Assembly: GCA_029204225.1 (NCBI GenBank)
Contig: CM055107.1
Coordinates: 16,733,309 to 16,797,308 of the forward strand
DNA from: Diphasiastrum complanatum
Taxonomy: Eukaryota; Streptophyta; Lycopodiopsida; Lycopodiales; Lycopodiaceae
DNA: 64,000 bases
Direction of reading: 5' to 3'
The stretch's first letter is position 1, and the number at the start of each line of letters is the position of its first letter. Positions 45,892 through 58,830 of this stretch are shown here, in pieces. The position numbers were made by a program, and so were the translations under genes. The notes under the pieces were generated by a model. It was not told the origin of the DNA. It searched no databases and saw only the letters and a program-made list of their open reading frames with translations.

Positions 45892-46743
45892 TGTTGGATT
45901 TCAATGCTCAGGCCCAAATCCATTTGGTAATGAGCATCCTGAAAGTTGTATATACTTATACTAGAAAACCAAAAACCAAAAACCAAAAAACAAAGTTTTA
46001 AGCAGAAGATCGAAATTTAGAATCAGATTTTTTCGATACCGGATCGACTCGTATTTTTAAAATTTCTCGATACTGGATCGACTCGACTCGACTCGTATTT
46101 TTAGAATTTCTCGATATCGGATCGACTCGATTCGACTCGAGTCGTAATTTTTTGAGTCAATCCTGTAATTTCTCGAGTCATTGTATATTTTTGATGCATT
46201 GTATATTTTATATTGTCAACCAAAAAATCTGACCCACGTCACGACGTTGACAGTCCACAACTCTGTACATACACTTACAGTTAGAAAGACGGCTACCTAC
46301 TATAGGACGGATCTAGTAAATGTTATGCTTTCAATGTACTGATCACTGACATCTAATAATCAATGTGAATCTACAATGGAGTCAGCGCCTTGATTAGATT
46401 TATTTTATTCAAGTGGCATTACTCTGTATCTAATTAGTTTTTGCTCAATGACATTCAGCTGAAGCTATTTTTTGATACACAACCTCGCATTGTTGTTTCA
46501 AGCTATTAAACTCATTTTTTAATCAATCAGAGTGCAAATTTTGTCTACACTACTGCTTTGTTCTATTGCGCATTGCTACTGTTCATTCATATTGATTATT
46601 GTTGCCGGTAAAAATGCACTTCCGATCCGCAACCATCTGTTGCTAAAACTTCCGCTGCTATTTACACATTTCGAACTTGATATCAGAGTTCTCTACTAAT
46701 CCGGTATCCGTCAATCCTTTCGCATTTCCATCATTTTACTACA
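45892..46743 (+). repeat. 5' LTR of element L
   Basis: 852 bp from TGTTGGATTTCAATGCTCAGG to TTTTACTACA. At 46030-46145 a unit of about 45 bp with CGGATCGACTCG and GTATTTTTA is repeated three times; the 3' LTR has only two, explaining its shorter length. Confidence 0.85.
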
Positions 46744-46757
46744 TTGTATTAGAGTAG
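46744..46757 (+). promoter_or_regulatory. degenerate primer binding site of element L
   Basis: TTGTATTAGAGTAG after the LTR end resembles TGGTATCAGAGCAG with three transitions/transversions. A TGATATCAGAG inside the LTR (46678) is present in the 3' LTR too and so is not the primer site. Confidence 0.6.
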
Positions 46758-46797
46758 ATGGTTCAATTATCTGTATTTCTATTGTGGATTATCAGCC

Positions 46798-47730
46798 TTG
46801 TTTCTATCAAGACATTGTTTCAGCAAAGACAACAATATTTTGATATCGAAACTCGATGGAGAGAACTACCATCTCTGGAAGCTCAAGACGAAAGTAGTTC
46901 TACTTGCCAAAGAGTTGTGGGACATTGTTGATGGCACAAAAGTCAAACTTGAGGGTGATGCAGCCATCATCACCAAATGGAGGCAACGAGATGGCAAGGC
47001 ATTTACCTTGATCACACTCAATATCAAAGACTCCCAAATCAGTCATATTCGAGCTGCTCAAACTGCTAAGGATGCTTGGGACATCATAGCAACCTTCTAT
47101 GATATCAAAGATATCACTTCCAAACTTCATATGAGGAAGAAGTTCTTTATATTAAGAAGCAAATAGTGTTTCGAGCCATCTCACCAATTTAAAAAATTTT
47201 ATGGAGTAGATGATTGCCATCGGCTCAATCATTGAAGATTCTGATGCAATGATGACTCTATTATCGAGTTTGCTTAATGCCTAGAAACTTGGGTCACGGC
47301 TATTTTGGCCCAACAGAATCTCACTCTATCAAGAGTAATTTTGATGCTTTTTCAAGAGTAGATCGGAAGAAATACATCCTCCTCCGACTCATGATTGGAT
47401 CTTCAAGCTCTATATTCAAAGAAAAATCAGAGATTTACATCCAAAAAATCCACAAAGTTAAATTATCCTAACAGGAAGAGCAACATGCAGACTGGATCGA
47501 ATCCTGGATTGAACTCATGATCAAATTCTTCATCATTCCAGCCAATGCATAAACTATTCTGCAAATACTATAAGAGGACTGGACATCTCATCAAGGACTG
47601 TAGAACTTTGAGATACAACAATGAAAAGAAAAAGCAGTTCCAACAACAAGCAAATGTTGCATCAACCAGTCACTCGATTCAGCAACAAGAGGAAGATGAA
47701 GCAGCCTTCATGACCAAGGTTGAAAAATAG
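46798..47730 (+). pseudogene. element L Gag with altered zinc knuckle
   Basis: SKLDGENYHLWKLKTKVVLL and AWDIIATFYDIKD are the copia Gag domain (46845-47166); further Gag sequence continues in other frames to 47471. The knuckle near 47555 reads CKYYKRTGHLIKDC, with Tyr replacing the second Cys, so zinc binding is lost. A TAG at 47728-47730 precedes the protease. Confidence 0.85.
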
Positions 47731-48960
47731 TAGGATATCGATTCCTGGTATCTGGACTCCGGAGCAACTCAACATATGACTCACCATCAAGACTGGTTCC
47801 AAGGTTACAAGCCATTCACCCATTCTTGAGTTGTGCAACTTGGAGACAACTAATCTCATTCCATCAAGGGTGAAAGAACAGTTAGTATCGAATTTCAGAA
47901 AGGTGAAGTGAAGTTGTTGTCCAATGTTCTTCATGTTCCAAACTTGACCAAAAATCTGCTTTCAATAAGCAGAATCACTGATTTTGGTCGTAGGGTAGAA
48001 TTTGATATAGAGGGTTGCACTATTCTTGACAAATCTAGGAAAGTTTTAGCTTTTGGTTGAAGATGTGGCTATCTTTACAAGCTTAGTCACTGCTATTCTA
48101 GAAATAGTCAAGCTCTTCACACTTCTACTTCTGAATCTACTGATATGTTGTGGCATTTTAGATTAGGCCATTTAAATTTTAATAGTATTCAACAAATGTC
48201 AAATCAAAATGTAGTGCAAGATCTTCCATATATTAGCAAATCGAATTCTCCTTGTGAAAGCTGTATTATCAGCAAACATGCTAGAAGTCCATTCATTTCC
48301 GATTCAGTTCATACTTCTAGAGATTTTCCAGATCTTGTGCATAGTGACATTTGTGGCCCGATGCACACTGCTTCCACGGGAGGAGCCATTTATTTTCTAA
48401 TATTCATTGATGATTTTTATCGAAGAACTGTCACCTACTTTCTGAAGAACAAATCTGAGGCATTCAAGTTTTTCAAACAATGCAAGGCATCTGCTGAAAA
48501 TCAAGCCCAAAGAAAAATCAAAGCTCTACGCACTGATCGAGGGGGAGAATTCATCTCCATCGAATTCAAGGAGTTCTGCAAGGCAAACAGAATACATCAA
48601 CAATATACAACGATCTACTCACCTCAGTCCAGTGGTGTAGTTGAACAGAAGAATCAGACAATGATCGAAAGTGCCAAGAGCATGCTGCCCAGGCCTTTCT
48701 TCCAAAGAAGTTTTGGACAGAAGCTATCACGACTGATGCCTATTTACATAATCGATCCATTACAAAAGCCTTGAATGGAAAAACACCTTATGAGGTATGG
48801 ATGGGATCGAAACATCACTCAAACATATTCGAGTGTTTGGATGCATTGCTTACGCTCAGATCCCTGCTAATCCAAGAAAGAAACTGAACGACACAAGCAA
48901 AAAATCAATTTTCATAGGCTACTCCCCAGATCACAAGGCATACAAGCTCTACAATCTGGA
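47731..48960 (+). pseudogene. element L protease and integrase
   Basis: WYLDSGATQHMTHHQDWF is the protease site; LLSNVLHVPNLTKNLLS follows. LWHFRLGHLNFNSIQQM (48148) is the pre-integrase motif, CESCIISKHARSPF the zinc-finger Cys pair, HSDICGPMHTASTGGAIY and FLIFIDDFYRR the core with its first Asp, LRTDRGGEF the second, GVVEQKNQTMIES the Glu. The last integrase part (TPYEVWMGSKHH, IGYSPDHKAYKLYN) is in another frame to 48960. At least three stops lie before 48145. Confidence 0.88.
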
Positions 48961-49189
48961 CACCTAAAAAGCATCACCAGTAGAGATGTCATTTTTGTGG
49001 AAGACCAATTTTTTGACCACAAAAGAAAAGCTTGAAAAAATTTTGGTCCAAGTATCGAAAACAGCTCTAGGATCGAACAACAGAAAATTGATATTGGCTA
49101 GGAAAATGAGTCAGAACCTCAATGGATCAAATCACGTCAGAGGATCGAAGTTTAGCCCAGAAGATCAAAAAATAAATATTCAAAGCGAA

Positions 49190-50550
49190 GTATGATGTTG
49201 AAGGAAAATTAAATCGATACAAGGCCAAGTTGGTCGCCAAAGGCTTCTTCCATATTCAAGATCTAGATTATTCCGAGACCTTCAGTCCTGTTGTTAAGCA
49301 TGCTTCAATTCAATTACTTCTTTCCTATGCAGCTGCAGCAGATCTCAAAGTCCACCAAATGGATGTCCATACCGCTTTTCTCAACAGGACTATCAAAGAG
49401 GAGATTTATATGTCACAGTTAGAGGGATACGAATTGAAGGGTAAGGAGCATCTAGTGTGAAAAATCCACAAGGCTCTATATGGTTTGAAATAGTCACCAA
49501 GAGCCTGGTTCCAGAAAATTAATGCATTTCTAATTGAGAATGGTTTTATTCCAAACTCAGCAGACTCGAATATCTATTTCAAGTCTGTATCAAATTTCTC
49601 CATTATCATCACTCTTTATATAGATGATACTTACCATTTAGTAACAATCTGAATTTATTGAAGGATACAAAATGCATGCTATCATAGGAATACAGGATGA
49701 CTCCTGATATGGGTCTCGGAATTTAGATTTTTCAAGTTCGATCCAGCAAACAGATTTTCATCAGTCAACAACGATATCTCACCAACATGTTGGACAAATA
49801 TAAAATGACCAATTGCAAATCGAGCTACTTCCCACTCGACCCTAGTCTGAAGCTGTCAAAGGAGCAATGTCCTCAAACCGAGACAAAAAAGGAGGAAATA
49901 AAGCATTATATGTTTCACTCCATCACCGACTCACTAACGTATGCAATGCTCTACTCGATCAGCTCTCTCAGCGAGTTCCTATCGAATCCAGGGTCTACGC
50001 ATTGGAAAGCTCTCATGAAGGTCATGAAGTACATCCAAGCCGCAAAACATCTCAGCATCTATTATGGAGGCAGCCAATCTACCAATATTCTCGAAGGATA
50101 CACAAATACAGATTGGGCAGGGGATATCGACTTCTAAATTTGTGTTCTTGTTCAATCTCTTGGAACAGTAAAAAACAGACCTCAGTAGCATTATCATCAA
50201 TAGAATCTAAATACATAGCTGCCACAAATGCTATCAAGGAGGCAATTTGGCTAAAAAAATCTACTTGCAGATATCGACCTTGCTCAGCCACATCCAACGA
50301 CTATCTATTGTGATAATCAAAGAACAATCGCTCTATCTCTAAATCCGAGATTTCATTCTCGAGGCAAGCATATCAAAATCAGGTATCACTACCTTAGAGA
50401 AAAAGTGCAAAGCAAGGAAGTGTCATTGGCTTATTGTAGGACAAATTTTATGGCAGCAGATTATTTCACAAAAGCACTATCCAAGGAGCACCATCTCAGA
50501 TTTAACAATATGCTAAATTTGAAGATCGAAGTTTTTCAGGATCCGCATTA
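49190..50550 (+). pseudogene. element L reverse transcriptase and RNase H
   Basis: RT blocks: AKLVAKGFFHIQDLDYSETF, QMDVHTAFLNRTIKEEIY, a TGA before KIHKALYGLK, a TAG after it, then ITLYIDDT with the catalytic pair; the following 60 residues are damaged. RNase H frames (49787-50313) keep HWKALMKVMKYIQ, GYTNTDWAGD and ALSSIESKYIAATNA; the end DNQRTIALSLNPRFHSRGKH and MAADYFTKALSKEH reaches a TAA beside the polypurine tract. Confidence 0.88.
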
Positions 50551-50558
50551 AGGGGGAG

Positions 50559-51366
50559 TGTTCAATTTCACTGCTCAGGCTTAAATCCATTCGGTAATGA
50601 GCATCTTGGAAGTTGTATATACTTATACTAGAAAACCAAAGGAGAGACTCAAAATTTCAAACAGAAGATCAAAATCCAGAATTATATTTTTTCGATACTA
50701 GATTGACTCGTATTTATAGAATTTCTCGATACCGGATCGACTCGACCCAAGTCGTAGTTTTTTTAGTCAATCTTGTAATTTCTCGAGTCATTGCATATTT
50801 TTGATACATTATATTTTTTATATTGTCAACATTGCAACGTTGATAGTACACCTACTTTGTATATACATTTACAGTTAGAAAGACGACTACCTACTATAGG
50901 ACGGATCTAGTAAATTAAGTAGATTAATGTCATGCTTTCAATGTACTAATCACTGACATCCAATAATCAATGTGAATCTACAATAGAGTTAGCGCCCTGA
51001 TCAGAGTTATTTTATTCAGGTGGCATTACTCTGTAGCTAAATAGTTTTTGCTCAATGACATTCAGCTAAATCTATTTTTTGATACACAGCCTCGCACTGT
51101 TGCTTCAAGCTATTGTACTCATTTTTCAATCAGTCAAAGTGTAAATTTTGTCTACACTACTGCTTTGTTCTATTGCGCATTAGTATTGTTCATTCATCTT
51201 GATTATTGTTGCCGGTAACTGACGAGCTCCCAATCTGCACCATCCGTTGCTAAAACTTATGCTGCTATTCCACACATTTTGAATTTGACATCAGAGTTCT
51301 ATTTCTATCATATCTCTACTAATGCGATATCACTCAATCCTTCCGCATTCCCATCGTTTTACTACA
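50559..51366 (+). repeat. 3' LTR of element L
   Basis: 808 bp from TGTTCAATTTCACTGCTCAGG to GTTTTACTACA, preceded by the polypurine tract. Clearly more diverged from its partner than the LTR pair of the element at 31622-37100, so the insertion is older. Confidence 0.85.
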
Positions 51367-51990
51367 AGTTTTTATTTTGCATATTGCTAACAACGCTTAC
51401 TACTTATCAGCGAAAGTGCATCAAACAGAGTTATCAATCACTCATAGATGGTTTAGAGTACACAACTTCATCCGCATTTGTTTTGTACTCACGTCATCTA
51501 ATTTGTACATGCTACTTATTGAATCAAATGTACTTTCTTATTGCGTTCAGTATTATGTCGGAATGTATGCAAGCTTCTTTGAAGTTATGTTAAATCTCTT
51601 ATTAATTAATCCGGATTGTCGAATGATTTGATATTGCAATATTCTATATCTACCAATCACACTCTATAATTGTGTGTCTACGAAATCACTTTAGTACTAA
51701 TGATTTCAAAGTTAGTTACTAAAAGAACGAACGTGACGATGGTCGTGATAGTTTTGTTTGTTTTTTATAGAAGTAGTCATACATCAGAGGAAGGATTATT
51801 CTGTAGAGGCCGATAGATCATTGTTACACTTTGATTTCATTACTATCGTATCCTCCAGTATGCTTTGCATGTCAAGTAGACTTTCGTTTAGTGACATTAG
51901 GAATTGAACAATATTTCAAATTTTCGATTTCGATTGCCTTTTGTACTAACTGTATTTTCGTCAAAATTTTTGAATTACGTAAAAAAAAAG
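51367..51990 (+). repeat. LTR M, right part
   Basis: Resembles 56455-56860 (ACTACTTATCAGC/ACTGCTTATCAGC, TC(A/G)GAATGTATGC, ATGATTTCAAAGTTAGTTACTA/GCGATTTCAAAGGTAGTTACTA, CGTGA...). It lies directly to the right of element L. The 3' end and a primer site for this LTR were not recognised. Confidence 0.5.
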
Positions 51991-52745
51991 TCGAGTGTCT
52001 ATCACCTTTCTAGTTAACTTTTATATATATTGGAAGTTTCTTTAAAAGGAAGGGAAGTGATGGGATTAAATTTTATCTGAAGATCTGTTGGTTGCGTAAT
52101 TATCAAAAGAGAACCAGTTGTGGTATAGAAATGTGATTTTCAAAAGCAATTTTGAATAAATCCAGAGTAAGATACAAATTGATTTCGAATAAGAGAAATT
52201 CTTTAGAGATTGTGTGGACAATTTGAAACTAGAACTGGTTTGGAATTTGAATCATTATCTATAAGTAATACAATGATAGCCATTTTAATTGGAATAGGAG
52301 TGAGTAAGATCGGAATATTGAATCTGGAATGTATGTATTAGATCAACCAAATTTTAGTTTGATTATTGGGATCAAGAAGGTTTTGATTGAAGGGAAGAAA
52401 TTATGTTATTAGAGGTAAACTGGGTAGGAAAACAAGTGAGAGTGAATATGTTATTCATCTTAGAGATTTTTCGGATATGTTATCTACTAATGAAAAATAT
52501 AAATTCTTGTAGTTGAGTTACAAGATTCTCAGTGAGATATGTGAGTAACATATGTGGATTTTGGAGGAATTTGCCAAATAAGAATGTGTTTATGTATTGG
52601 GTCATAGTGAGATTATTCACATATGTGCACGGTAATCTTGTATGAATCTATTATGTATTCCTGGATACTGGGTTTATTTGGTGCACTTAAACCAGTCAGT
52701 AAACATAGACATATGTTCAAGTATTGTTGGAACAAATACTTATAG
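51991..52745 (+). repeat. dispersed repeat R, copy 1
   Basis: The first 250 bp match the minus strand of 58560-58830 (TTAACTTTTAT...AAAAGGA, GAAGTGATGGGAT, AGAGAACCA...GGTATAGAAATG). The last 500 bp match 61190-61680 (GAGGAATTTGCCAAATAAGAAT, GTTTATTTGGTGCACTTAA, AACAAAT). No coding content; it could be an LTR or a non-autonomous element. Confidence 0.65.
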
Positions 52746-52814
52746 AGTTAACGGCTCTTTCTGTGGAAGATTTAATTGATTAACTTATAAATGATTTGGA
52801 TAAGAACCTAAAGT

Positions 52815-52885
52815 ATCAATAGCAATCTATGTATAGAGAATCCATGTATAGAGACTCTATGTATAGTGGAATCTATGTATAGGGG
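52815..52885 (+). repeat. short tandem repeat CTATGTATAG
   Basis: Four copies of a CTATGTATAG-type unit, spaced 14-19 bp, in the non-coding sequence before the pol of element M. Confidence 0.85.
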
Positions 52886-53089
52886 AGTTAGGACCTTGCA
52901 TTACTATCTACACAGGGGGTTCTAGAGCTTACATAAGGAGGCCAAACTCGCCCTACTCCACCATTGTGTGGTTCATTCATTGATAGGATCTCTCTCTACT
53001 CTCATGCTTCCTAACTAGAGATTGATTGGTTGCTTCTACTTAGTTGGGGGTGGTTTCTCCACAGTGTGTTTTCTATTTTTTTGTCTTGT

Positions 53090-55505
53090 TTCCCTTACAC
53101 GATAATTCTTGGTTTTTGGATTATGGAGCTACTCAACATATGACCAGTCATCATGAGCTTTTTCACTCCTATACACCTTACAGTACAAAGAAATTTGTTC
53201 ATCTTGGAGATGATAGTACTCATACTATCAAAGAATCTGATCAATGTTGAATTGTCGATAGGACAAGTAAGATCCTTGCACTCGACAAGAGGCATGGATA
53301 CTTATATAGACTGATTCATTATTATTCTGATACAAGTCAAGCCTTAAATACCTTTGTTTTAGTTAATAAGACATTACTTTGGCATAATAGATTAGGACAT
53401 TTGAATCATACATTTGTGTCAAATATGTCTAGACATTCTGTAGCACTTGACCTTGACTATCAAACCAATCAAGTTGACCTCCGTATCTGTCATAACTGAA
53501 AACATACTAGGATTCCATTTAGATCAAGTTATAGGCATGTAGCAAAAGACATTCTTGATGTTGTTCACTCAGACATATGTGATCCAATGCAAACTCCATC
53601 ATTGCTTGTTGACACAAAGTATTTCATTACCTTCATTGACGAATATTTGAGAAGAACATTTGTTTTATTTTATTAAGCAAAAGTTGGAGGCTTTTAAACA
53701 ATTTCGACAATTCAAGGAGCATGCATAAAATGGAAACTGGCAAAAAAATCAAAGCACGGAGGTCTGATAACGGGGAAGAGTACATCTCAACTAAATTAAT
53801 GGAGTATTGACTTAATAACGACATTGAACAATAGTTTATAACCTCATATTCACCTTAGTTGAATGGACTTGCTAAGAGAAAGAATCAAACCTTAGTCGAA
53901 GCAGCGAAGTGTATGCTTGCTCATGCACACTTACAAAATTCTTCTAGGTTGAAGCTATTTCCACTGCAACTTATATCTAGAATAGCTGTTCGACTAAAGG
54001 CCTCTTAGACAAAACACCTCATGAAGTTTGCGGCTTAGTATCAACAAAACGATCAACCTTGCTTATCTCCCAAAAGATCGTCAAGAGCGCGCATACAACC
54101 TATAAGGTATATTGAAGAATCTATTGCTTATCTCCTTTGAGAGCCCACTACTGTCAAAGAAGCACTAAGTCAGCCTGATTCCGATCTATGGAGGGAAGCC
54201 ATGAATAGAGAGTATTCATCTCTCATCAAGAACACTTGGACTATTGTCAAATTATCTGCCAACATAAATGTAGTTGATTGCAAATGGATATTCAAAATCA
54301 AATACAAGGCGGATGGAGGCATTGATCAAAGAAAAGCTTGACTTGTCGTGAGAGGATTTTTATAGATATAGAATGTCGACTATAATACTGCTTTCAGTCC
54401 GGTAGCTAAGCATTCTTCAATCAGACTTTCACTAGCATATGTTGCTACAACCAATCTAGAGATACATTAGATGGTTGTACAGACAACCTATCTGAATGGA
54501 GTTATCGAAGAAGATATCTATATGATACTGCTTAAAGGTTATGTAAACTTCATAAAGCACTTTACAACTTGAAGCAATCGGCCAGAGCATGGTTCCAGAA
54601 GATCAAGACTGTTTTTTATCGATCACGACTATGAACCAAGCACTTAATATTCTATGTGGACGACACACTTCTCTTGAAGAAAAGTTCAGATATGAATGTT
54701 GTCTTTAAAATTTGACATGACAGATCTAGGTGAAGCTCAATACTGTCTAGGTATTCAAATCCAAAGAGGCAGCTAGAAGTAGAAGTTGATCTACATTACT
54801 CAGCAGAAATACATCTACAATATATTGATAAGATATAATCTAATGAATTGAAAGTTAGCTCACTTATCAATAGAGCCAGGACTCAAATTGTCGAAGCTGC
54901 GTGTGTACCCTTATCATTCGATGGTAGGTTCTCTTATGTGTGCAATGATCTATACCATACCAGACATAGCTTTTGTTGTCAGTCCCTTAAGTCAGTTTAT
55001 GGCTAATCTTGGCATTACACATTGGAAGGCTCTCATCATAGTAATGAGATATATTCGAGGTATTGTGGAAATATGCATTTGTTATGGAGCAGTCGACAAC
55101 GACAAACTCAATATTCTCAATGGTTATTTAGATGCAAGTTCGGCAGGAGATGTAGACACTCATTAATCCACATCTGGATTTACATTCTTCCTCAACAACG
55201 GTCCCATTTCATGGAATAGTCACAAGCAAACTTCGATAGCTCTATCATCTACCGAATCAGAGTATATCATAGCTTCTCAAGCTATGAAGGAAGCAATGTG
55301 GTTAAGAAATTTACTTTTGGACGTTTGTCTAAAACAATATGCTCTGATAATTTTATTTTGTCATAATCAAAGTGATATTGCTTTATTGGCCAACCCCAAG
55401 TTTTCTTTCAGAAGTAAGCACATTGAAATGAAGTATCAATATGTCAGAAGCAAAGTTCTCGGCAAAGATGTAAACTTGCACTATTGCATCATGGGACTAA
55501 ATTAA
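53090..55505 (+). pseudogene. element M copia pol, heavily decayed
   Basis: Protease SWFLDYGATQHMTSHHELF (Tyr for Ser/Thr in the D[ST]GA motif), then LLWHNRLGHLNHTFVSNM (pre-integrase), HSDICDPMQTPS and FITFIDEYLRR (integrase core, Glu for the second Asp of IDD), LAKRKNQTLVEAAKCML. The linker PKRSSRARIQPIRYI is at 54060; RT shows VDCKWIFKIKYKADGG, FSPVAKHSSIRLSL and a ruined active-site block; DMTDLGEAQYCLGIQI follows. RNase H is best kept: HSMVGSLMCAMIYTIPDIAF, GYLDASSAGDVDTH, ALSSTESEYIIASQAMKEA and HNQSDIALLANPKFSFRSKH to the end at 55505. More than a dozen stops and frameshifts. No Gag upstream. Confidence 0.85.
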
Positions 55506-56161
55506 CTTTGAATCACATTGGTGCCATGGGACAAATCCCCAATAGGCCTTTGTGACTAACTTTTACATAACTTGAAATCACATATCTATGTGCAGTGCCC
55601 ATGACAATTTAAAATTAGAACTGAATAAAGAATTGATATTTTTAATAAGGCACTAAGCCTGGATGTACACAAGAAGTTTTGCCATTGTTTATCCAATTCT
55701 ACGGATTTTTTCGTGTGTTTACACAGTCAGCAAAATTACAAGTGTTTTTACACAGTTTGCATAATTACATGGAGCTTACGACAGTGTCTCCTTTTTTGCC
55801 TGTCAGGAATCCCGTTGAAAAATGCAGCTTCTCCTTTTTCACATTTTTTGCCTGACAGAAATCTCGTGTAAAATCACAGTGTCGCATTTTTTGCTTTTTC
55901 CAAAGAGCCTCAAATGTTAAGGAAATGACTCTGGCAAAGTGTGGGGCAATCCTAAATGAGATTTAAGGGCACCTTCTCCTTTTTCACGAAAAACCCAACA
56001 GTGTCGCTTGTGGCTGTTCTAATTCATTTCTACAGAGCTATAGTTTTGGTTCATTTATGTAAACAGAACGTTTACGACCAATTTCACCGCTTATCAGCAA
56101 TCAATGACAAGGACCGGATGGATGCCAACTGACGATTGCAATTGACGACCTAATCTCTTAG

Positions 56162-56168
56162 TATAAAT
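56162..56168 (+). promoter_or_regulatory. TATA box of LTR M
   Basis: TATAAAT in the context TTAGTATAAATAGTTG, upstream of a GTTTTATCA...CATCAGAG segment that would be the start of the transcript. Sense agrees with the adjoining copia genes. Confidence 0.5.
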
Positions 56169-56244
56169 AGTTGTTCATATTTATACAGTTTTATCAACTG
56201 GTCATCTAATCATCAGAGTTATCAGAAGAAGTTTTTGAATAGTT

Positions 56245-56400
<156 letters not shown>

Positions 56401-57107
56401 CCTGCGAGCTTGAACACTCTGGAGCATTCTAGCTCACTTCTTAGAGTTGTTTTAGAGATTGCTATTGCACTACTGCTTATCAGCATTGCGCTTAATTCAG
56501 AAGTTCATTTTTAGCTGCTCAGAGATAGCATAGACGGTACGCGGCTTCGATCTGCAACTTATTGTACTCATTTACTTCTGTTTTGTTTTGAATCATTATT
56601 ATCCTTTATTGTGTTTAGCTTCGTCTCAGAATGTATGCGTTTTTGAAGTTTTTCGCGACTAATTATTTGTTTGATAATTTTTTATGCTTAATTGTTTGGC
56701 TACATAATCACTGTAGTATTGGCGATTTCAAAGGTAGTTACTATAAGTTCAAACGTGATTTCTATCACTATTGTCTTGTTTGAAATTGATAGGCATAGTC
56801 ATGCATTGGAAAGATAAAGATAGTTTATTCCACCATGCACGAAAAGTTTTCTTTCTAGACACACAAATTATTTTCATTCATTTTCTTTTTGAGCTAGACC
56901 TATCTTCTGTACACCACTTTTCGACAAGACCGATTACATGTATGACAAGGCAGTTGATGGGATGCATGAATGGATTGCGACAAGAAGTCCCATAAGTATT
57001 GTATTTTAAATTTTTGAGATATACTCTTGCTATGTGGAGCTTGGAGAGTGCTTGCTGAGTTGTCCATCTATGTCATTTTGTGATCTTGTGTGACGTGAAT
57101 TTTAACT

Positions 57108-57120
57108 TGGCATCAGAGTC
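57108..57120 (+). promoter_or_regulatory. primer-binding-site-like sequence after LTR M
   Basis: TGGCATCAGAGTC differs from TGGTATCAGAGCC at two positions. It is followed by about 280 bp of non-coding leader-like sequence. Confidence 0.6.
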
Positions 57121-57479
57121 TGATGAGATTTGGGCATAGAATAGTGCTACCATTCAAGAGAGCTTCGGAAAGAATGGGTTTATGAGAGTTCAAATTTTAC
57201 AGCAGTCAGTAAGCAAAAGTGGAGCACTGGTGCACTAAATTAGGCATATGAAGGCTCGGTGAGCTTAGGATTCGCTACTTTAACATGTGTATATTATCAA
57301 GCAAGATAAAAAATGGTCAAAAATGAGGATAGGAGAACACAATAGGAGAGACTATGGAGCCAAACCGTCAACCTGGATCTAGCCCCCAAGCCATGCCATG
57401 TGAAGCAAGAGGAAAAGAGAGAAACTGGTAACCCAATTCTAAGATATGATAATTCATTCAACTACAATCTCTAGGAGAA

Positions 57480-58830
57480 TCACTAAGATATAAAATGATT
57501 AAAACTCAACATTGAGTATGCTAGATACTCTCATGAGTTAGGTAGCCATGTTTCTGACATCATATGCAAGAAAAAATAGCAATCATTCATCTTAATAGAT
57601 TTGTCTGTCCCCTATGATATCTAGAGATCTAATCAAAAGAAAAAATTGCACTCAAGCATCTGCAGACCATAAACTGTAGCAGAATAACATCCACTAGATA
57701 AATTAAATTCTCCGCAAATAAAATACTTATCTTGTGAGAATGTCTGTGAGATCCATAGGTTCTCAAATAGAATACTGGAGTAGAGAGATTCAAAACATTG
57801 ATCTGAATTCTTACTCAAATAATAGATCAAGAATTAATCATCACACTTAAGAATCATCACCATTCCTTTAGATCCTTTGACAATAATAAAGTATCTATTT
57901 ATGATCCGTCAATCATAAATATTTAGATTCGTATGATTCGTCAATCATAATTTTCTAGAATCCAAAACCATAATCATTTACAAGATACTGGAGTATATGT
58001 CCAACATAACTCAGGGAAAGTAAGAATCATTCCAAAATCTTTCCACTAAGAAAATACTGGATCTAGGAATATTCTTCAAACAGAATTCTTTAACTAAAGT
58101 GCAAGATTCAAGTTCTATAAACCACTGGTAATTAAAGAGTGAACGCAAACCAAAATGACAATCAGGCTTCAACTACAAAAAACTTTAGATTACAATCTAG
58201 AATCAAATGTAGATACCCAAAGTCCTGCTGAATATCAATTCAATTATTATTCTCGACTTTATTATGATTTGCTATCCAATTGAGCTCTCTGGGATACAAT
58301 CATTGAATGATCTGATTCTATTCCTTAACTAAGGAATACTCTATACCAAGAACATTGTATATTCAATGCACATAATTTTAACTGATGAACCCAAATGATT
58401 CACTCATCATGCGTCTTACAAGCAATATAAACCAAAACCATCAATTTCTGGTGAATCCACATCACACTGATCATTTTATCAATTAACTTCATCCAGGAGT
58501 AATCAAGTACTCAAATTAATTGCCAATGATTCAAGAATAAGTAACCTTTGACCTTTTACTGTACTACTTATAGATAATTATTCAAATTTCAAACTTGTTC
58601 TAGATCCAGATTGTCCACACAATCCCTAGAGAATTCCTCTTATTCGAAAAGTTTCAATTAGGTATCTTACTATGAATCTATCCAAAATTACTTTTAGACC
58701 AAATCTCATTTCTATACCATAGTTGGTTCTCTTCTGAAACTATGCAACCCACAGATTTCCAAATAGAATTTTATCCCATCACTTCACCCCTCCTTTTAAA
58801 TAAATTATCAATTTCAATAAAAGTTAACTG
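57480..58830 (-). repeat. dispersed repeat R, copy 2 (inverted, longest)
   Basis: The minus strand from 58830 matches the start of copy 1 for about 250 bp and then continues for 1 kb with sequence not found elsewhere in the window. Within it, ATTATGATTGACGAATCATA and a neighbouring variant (57915-57950) form a short duplicated palindrome. Frames at 57633-57830 and 58742-58939 are short and not recognisable. Its left end is not defined. Confidence 0.55.

Larger units (their letters stand above)
45892..51366 (+). mobile_element. copia element L, decayed but structurally complete
   Basis: LTR 45892-46743, primer-like site, Gag, protease, integrase, reverse transcriptase, RNase H, polypurine tract AAGGGGGAG (50551-50558), LTR 50559-51366. 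All domains are in order but broken by many stops and frameshifts. No clear target duplication (AAAGT on the left, AGTTT on the right). Confidence 0.85.

Noticed and set aside
46678-46690. TGATATCAGAGTT as the primer site of element L
   Set aside because: The same sequence is present in the 3' LTR (about 51277-51295), so it lies inside the LTR; the degenerate site at 46744 fits the LTR end.
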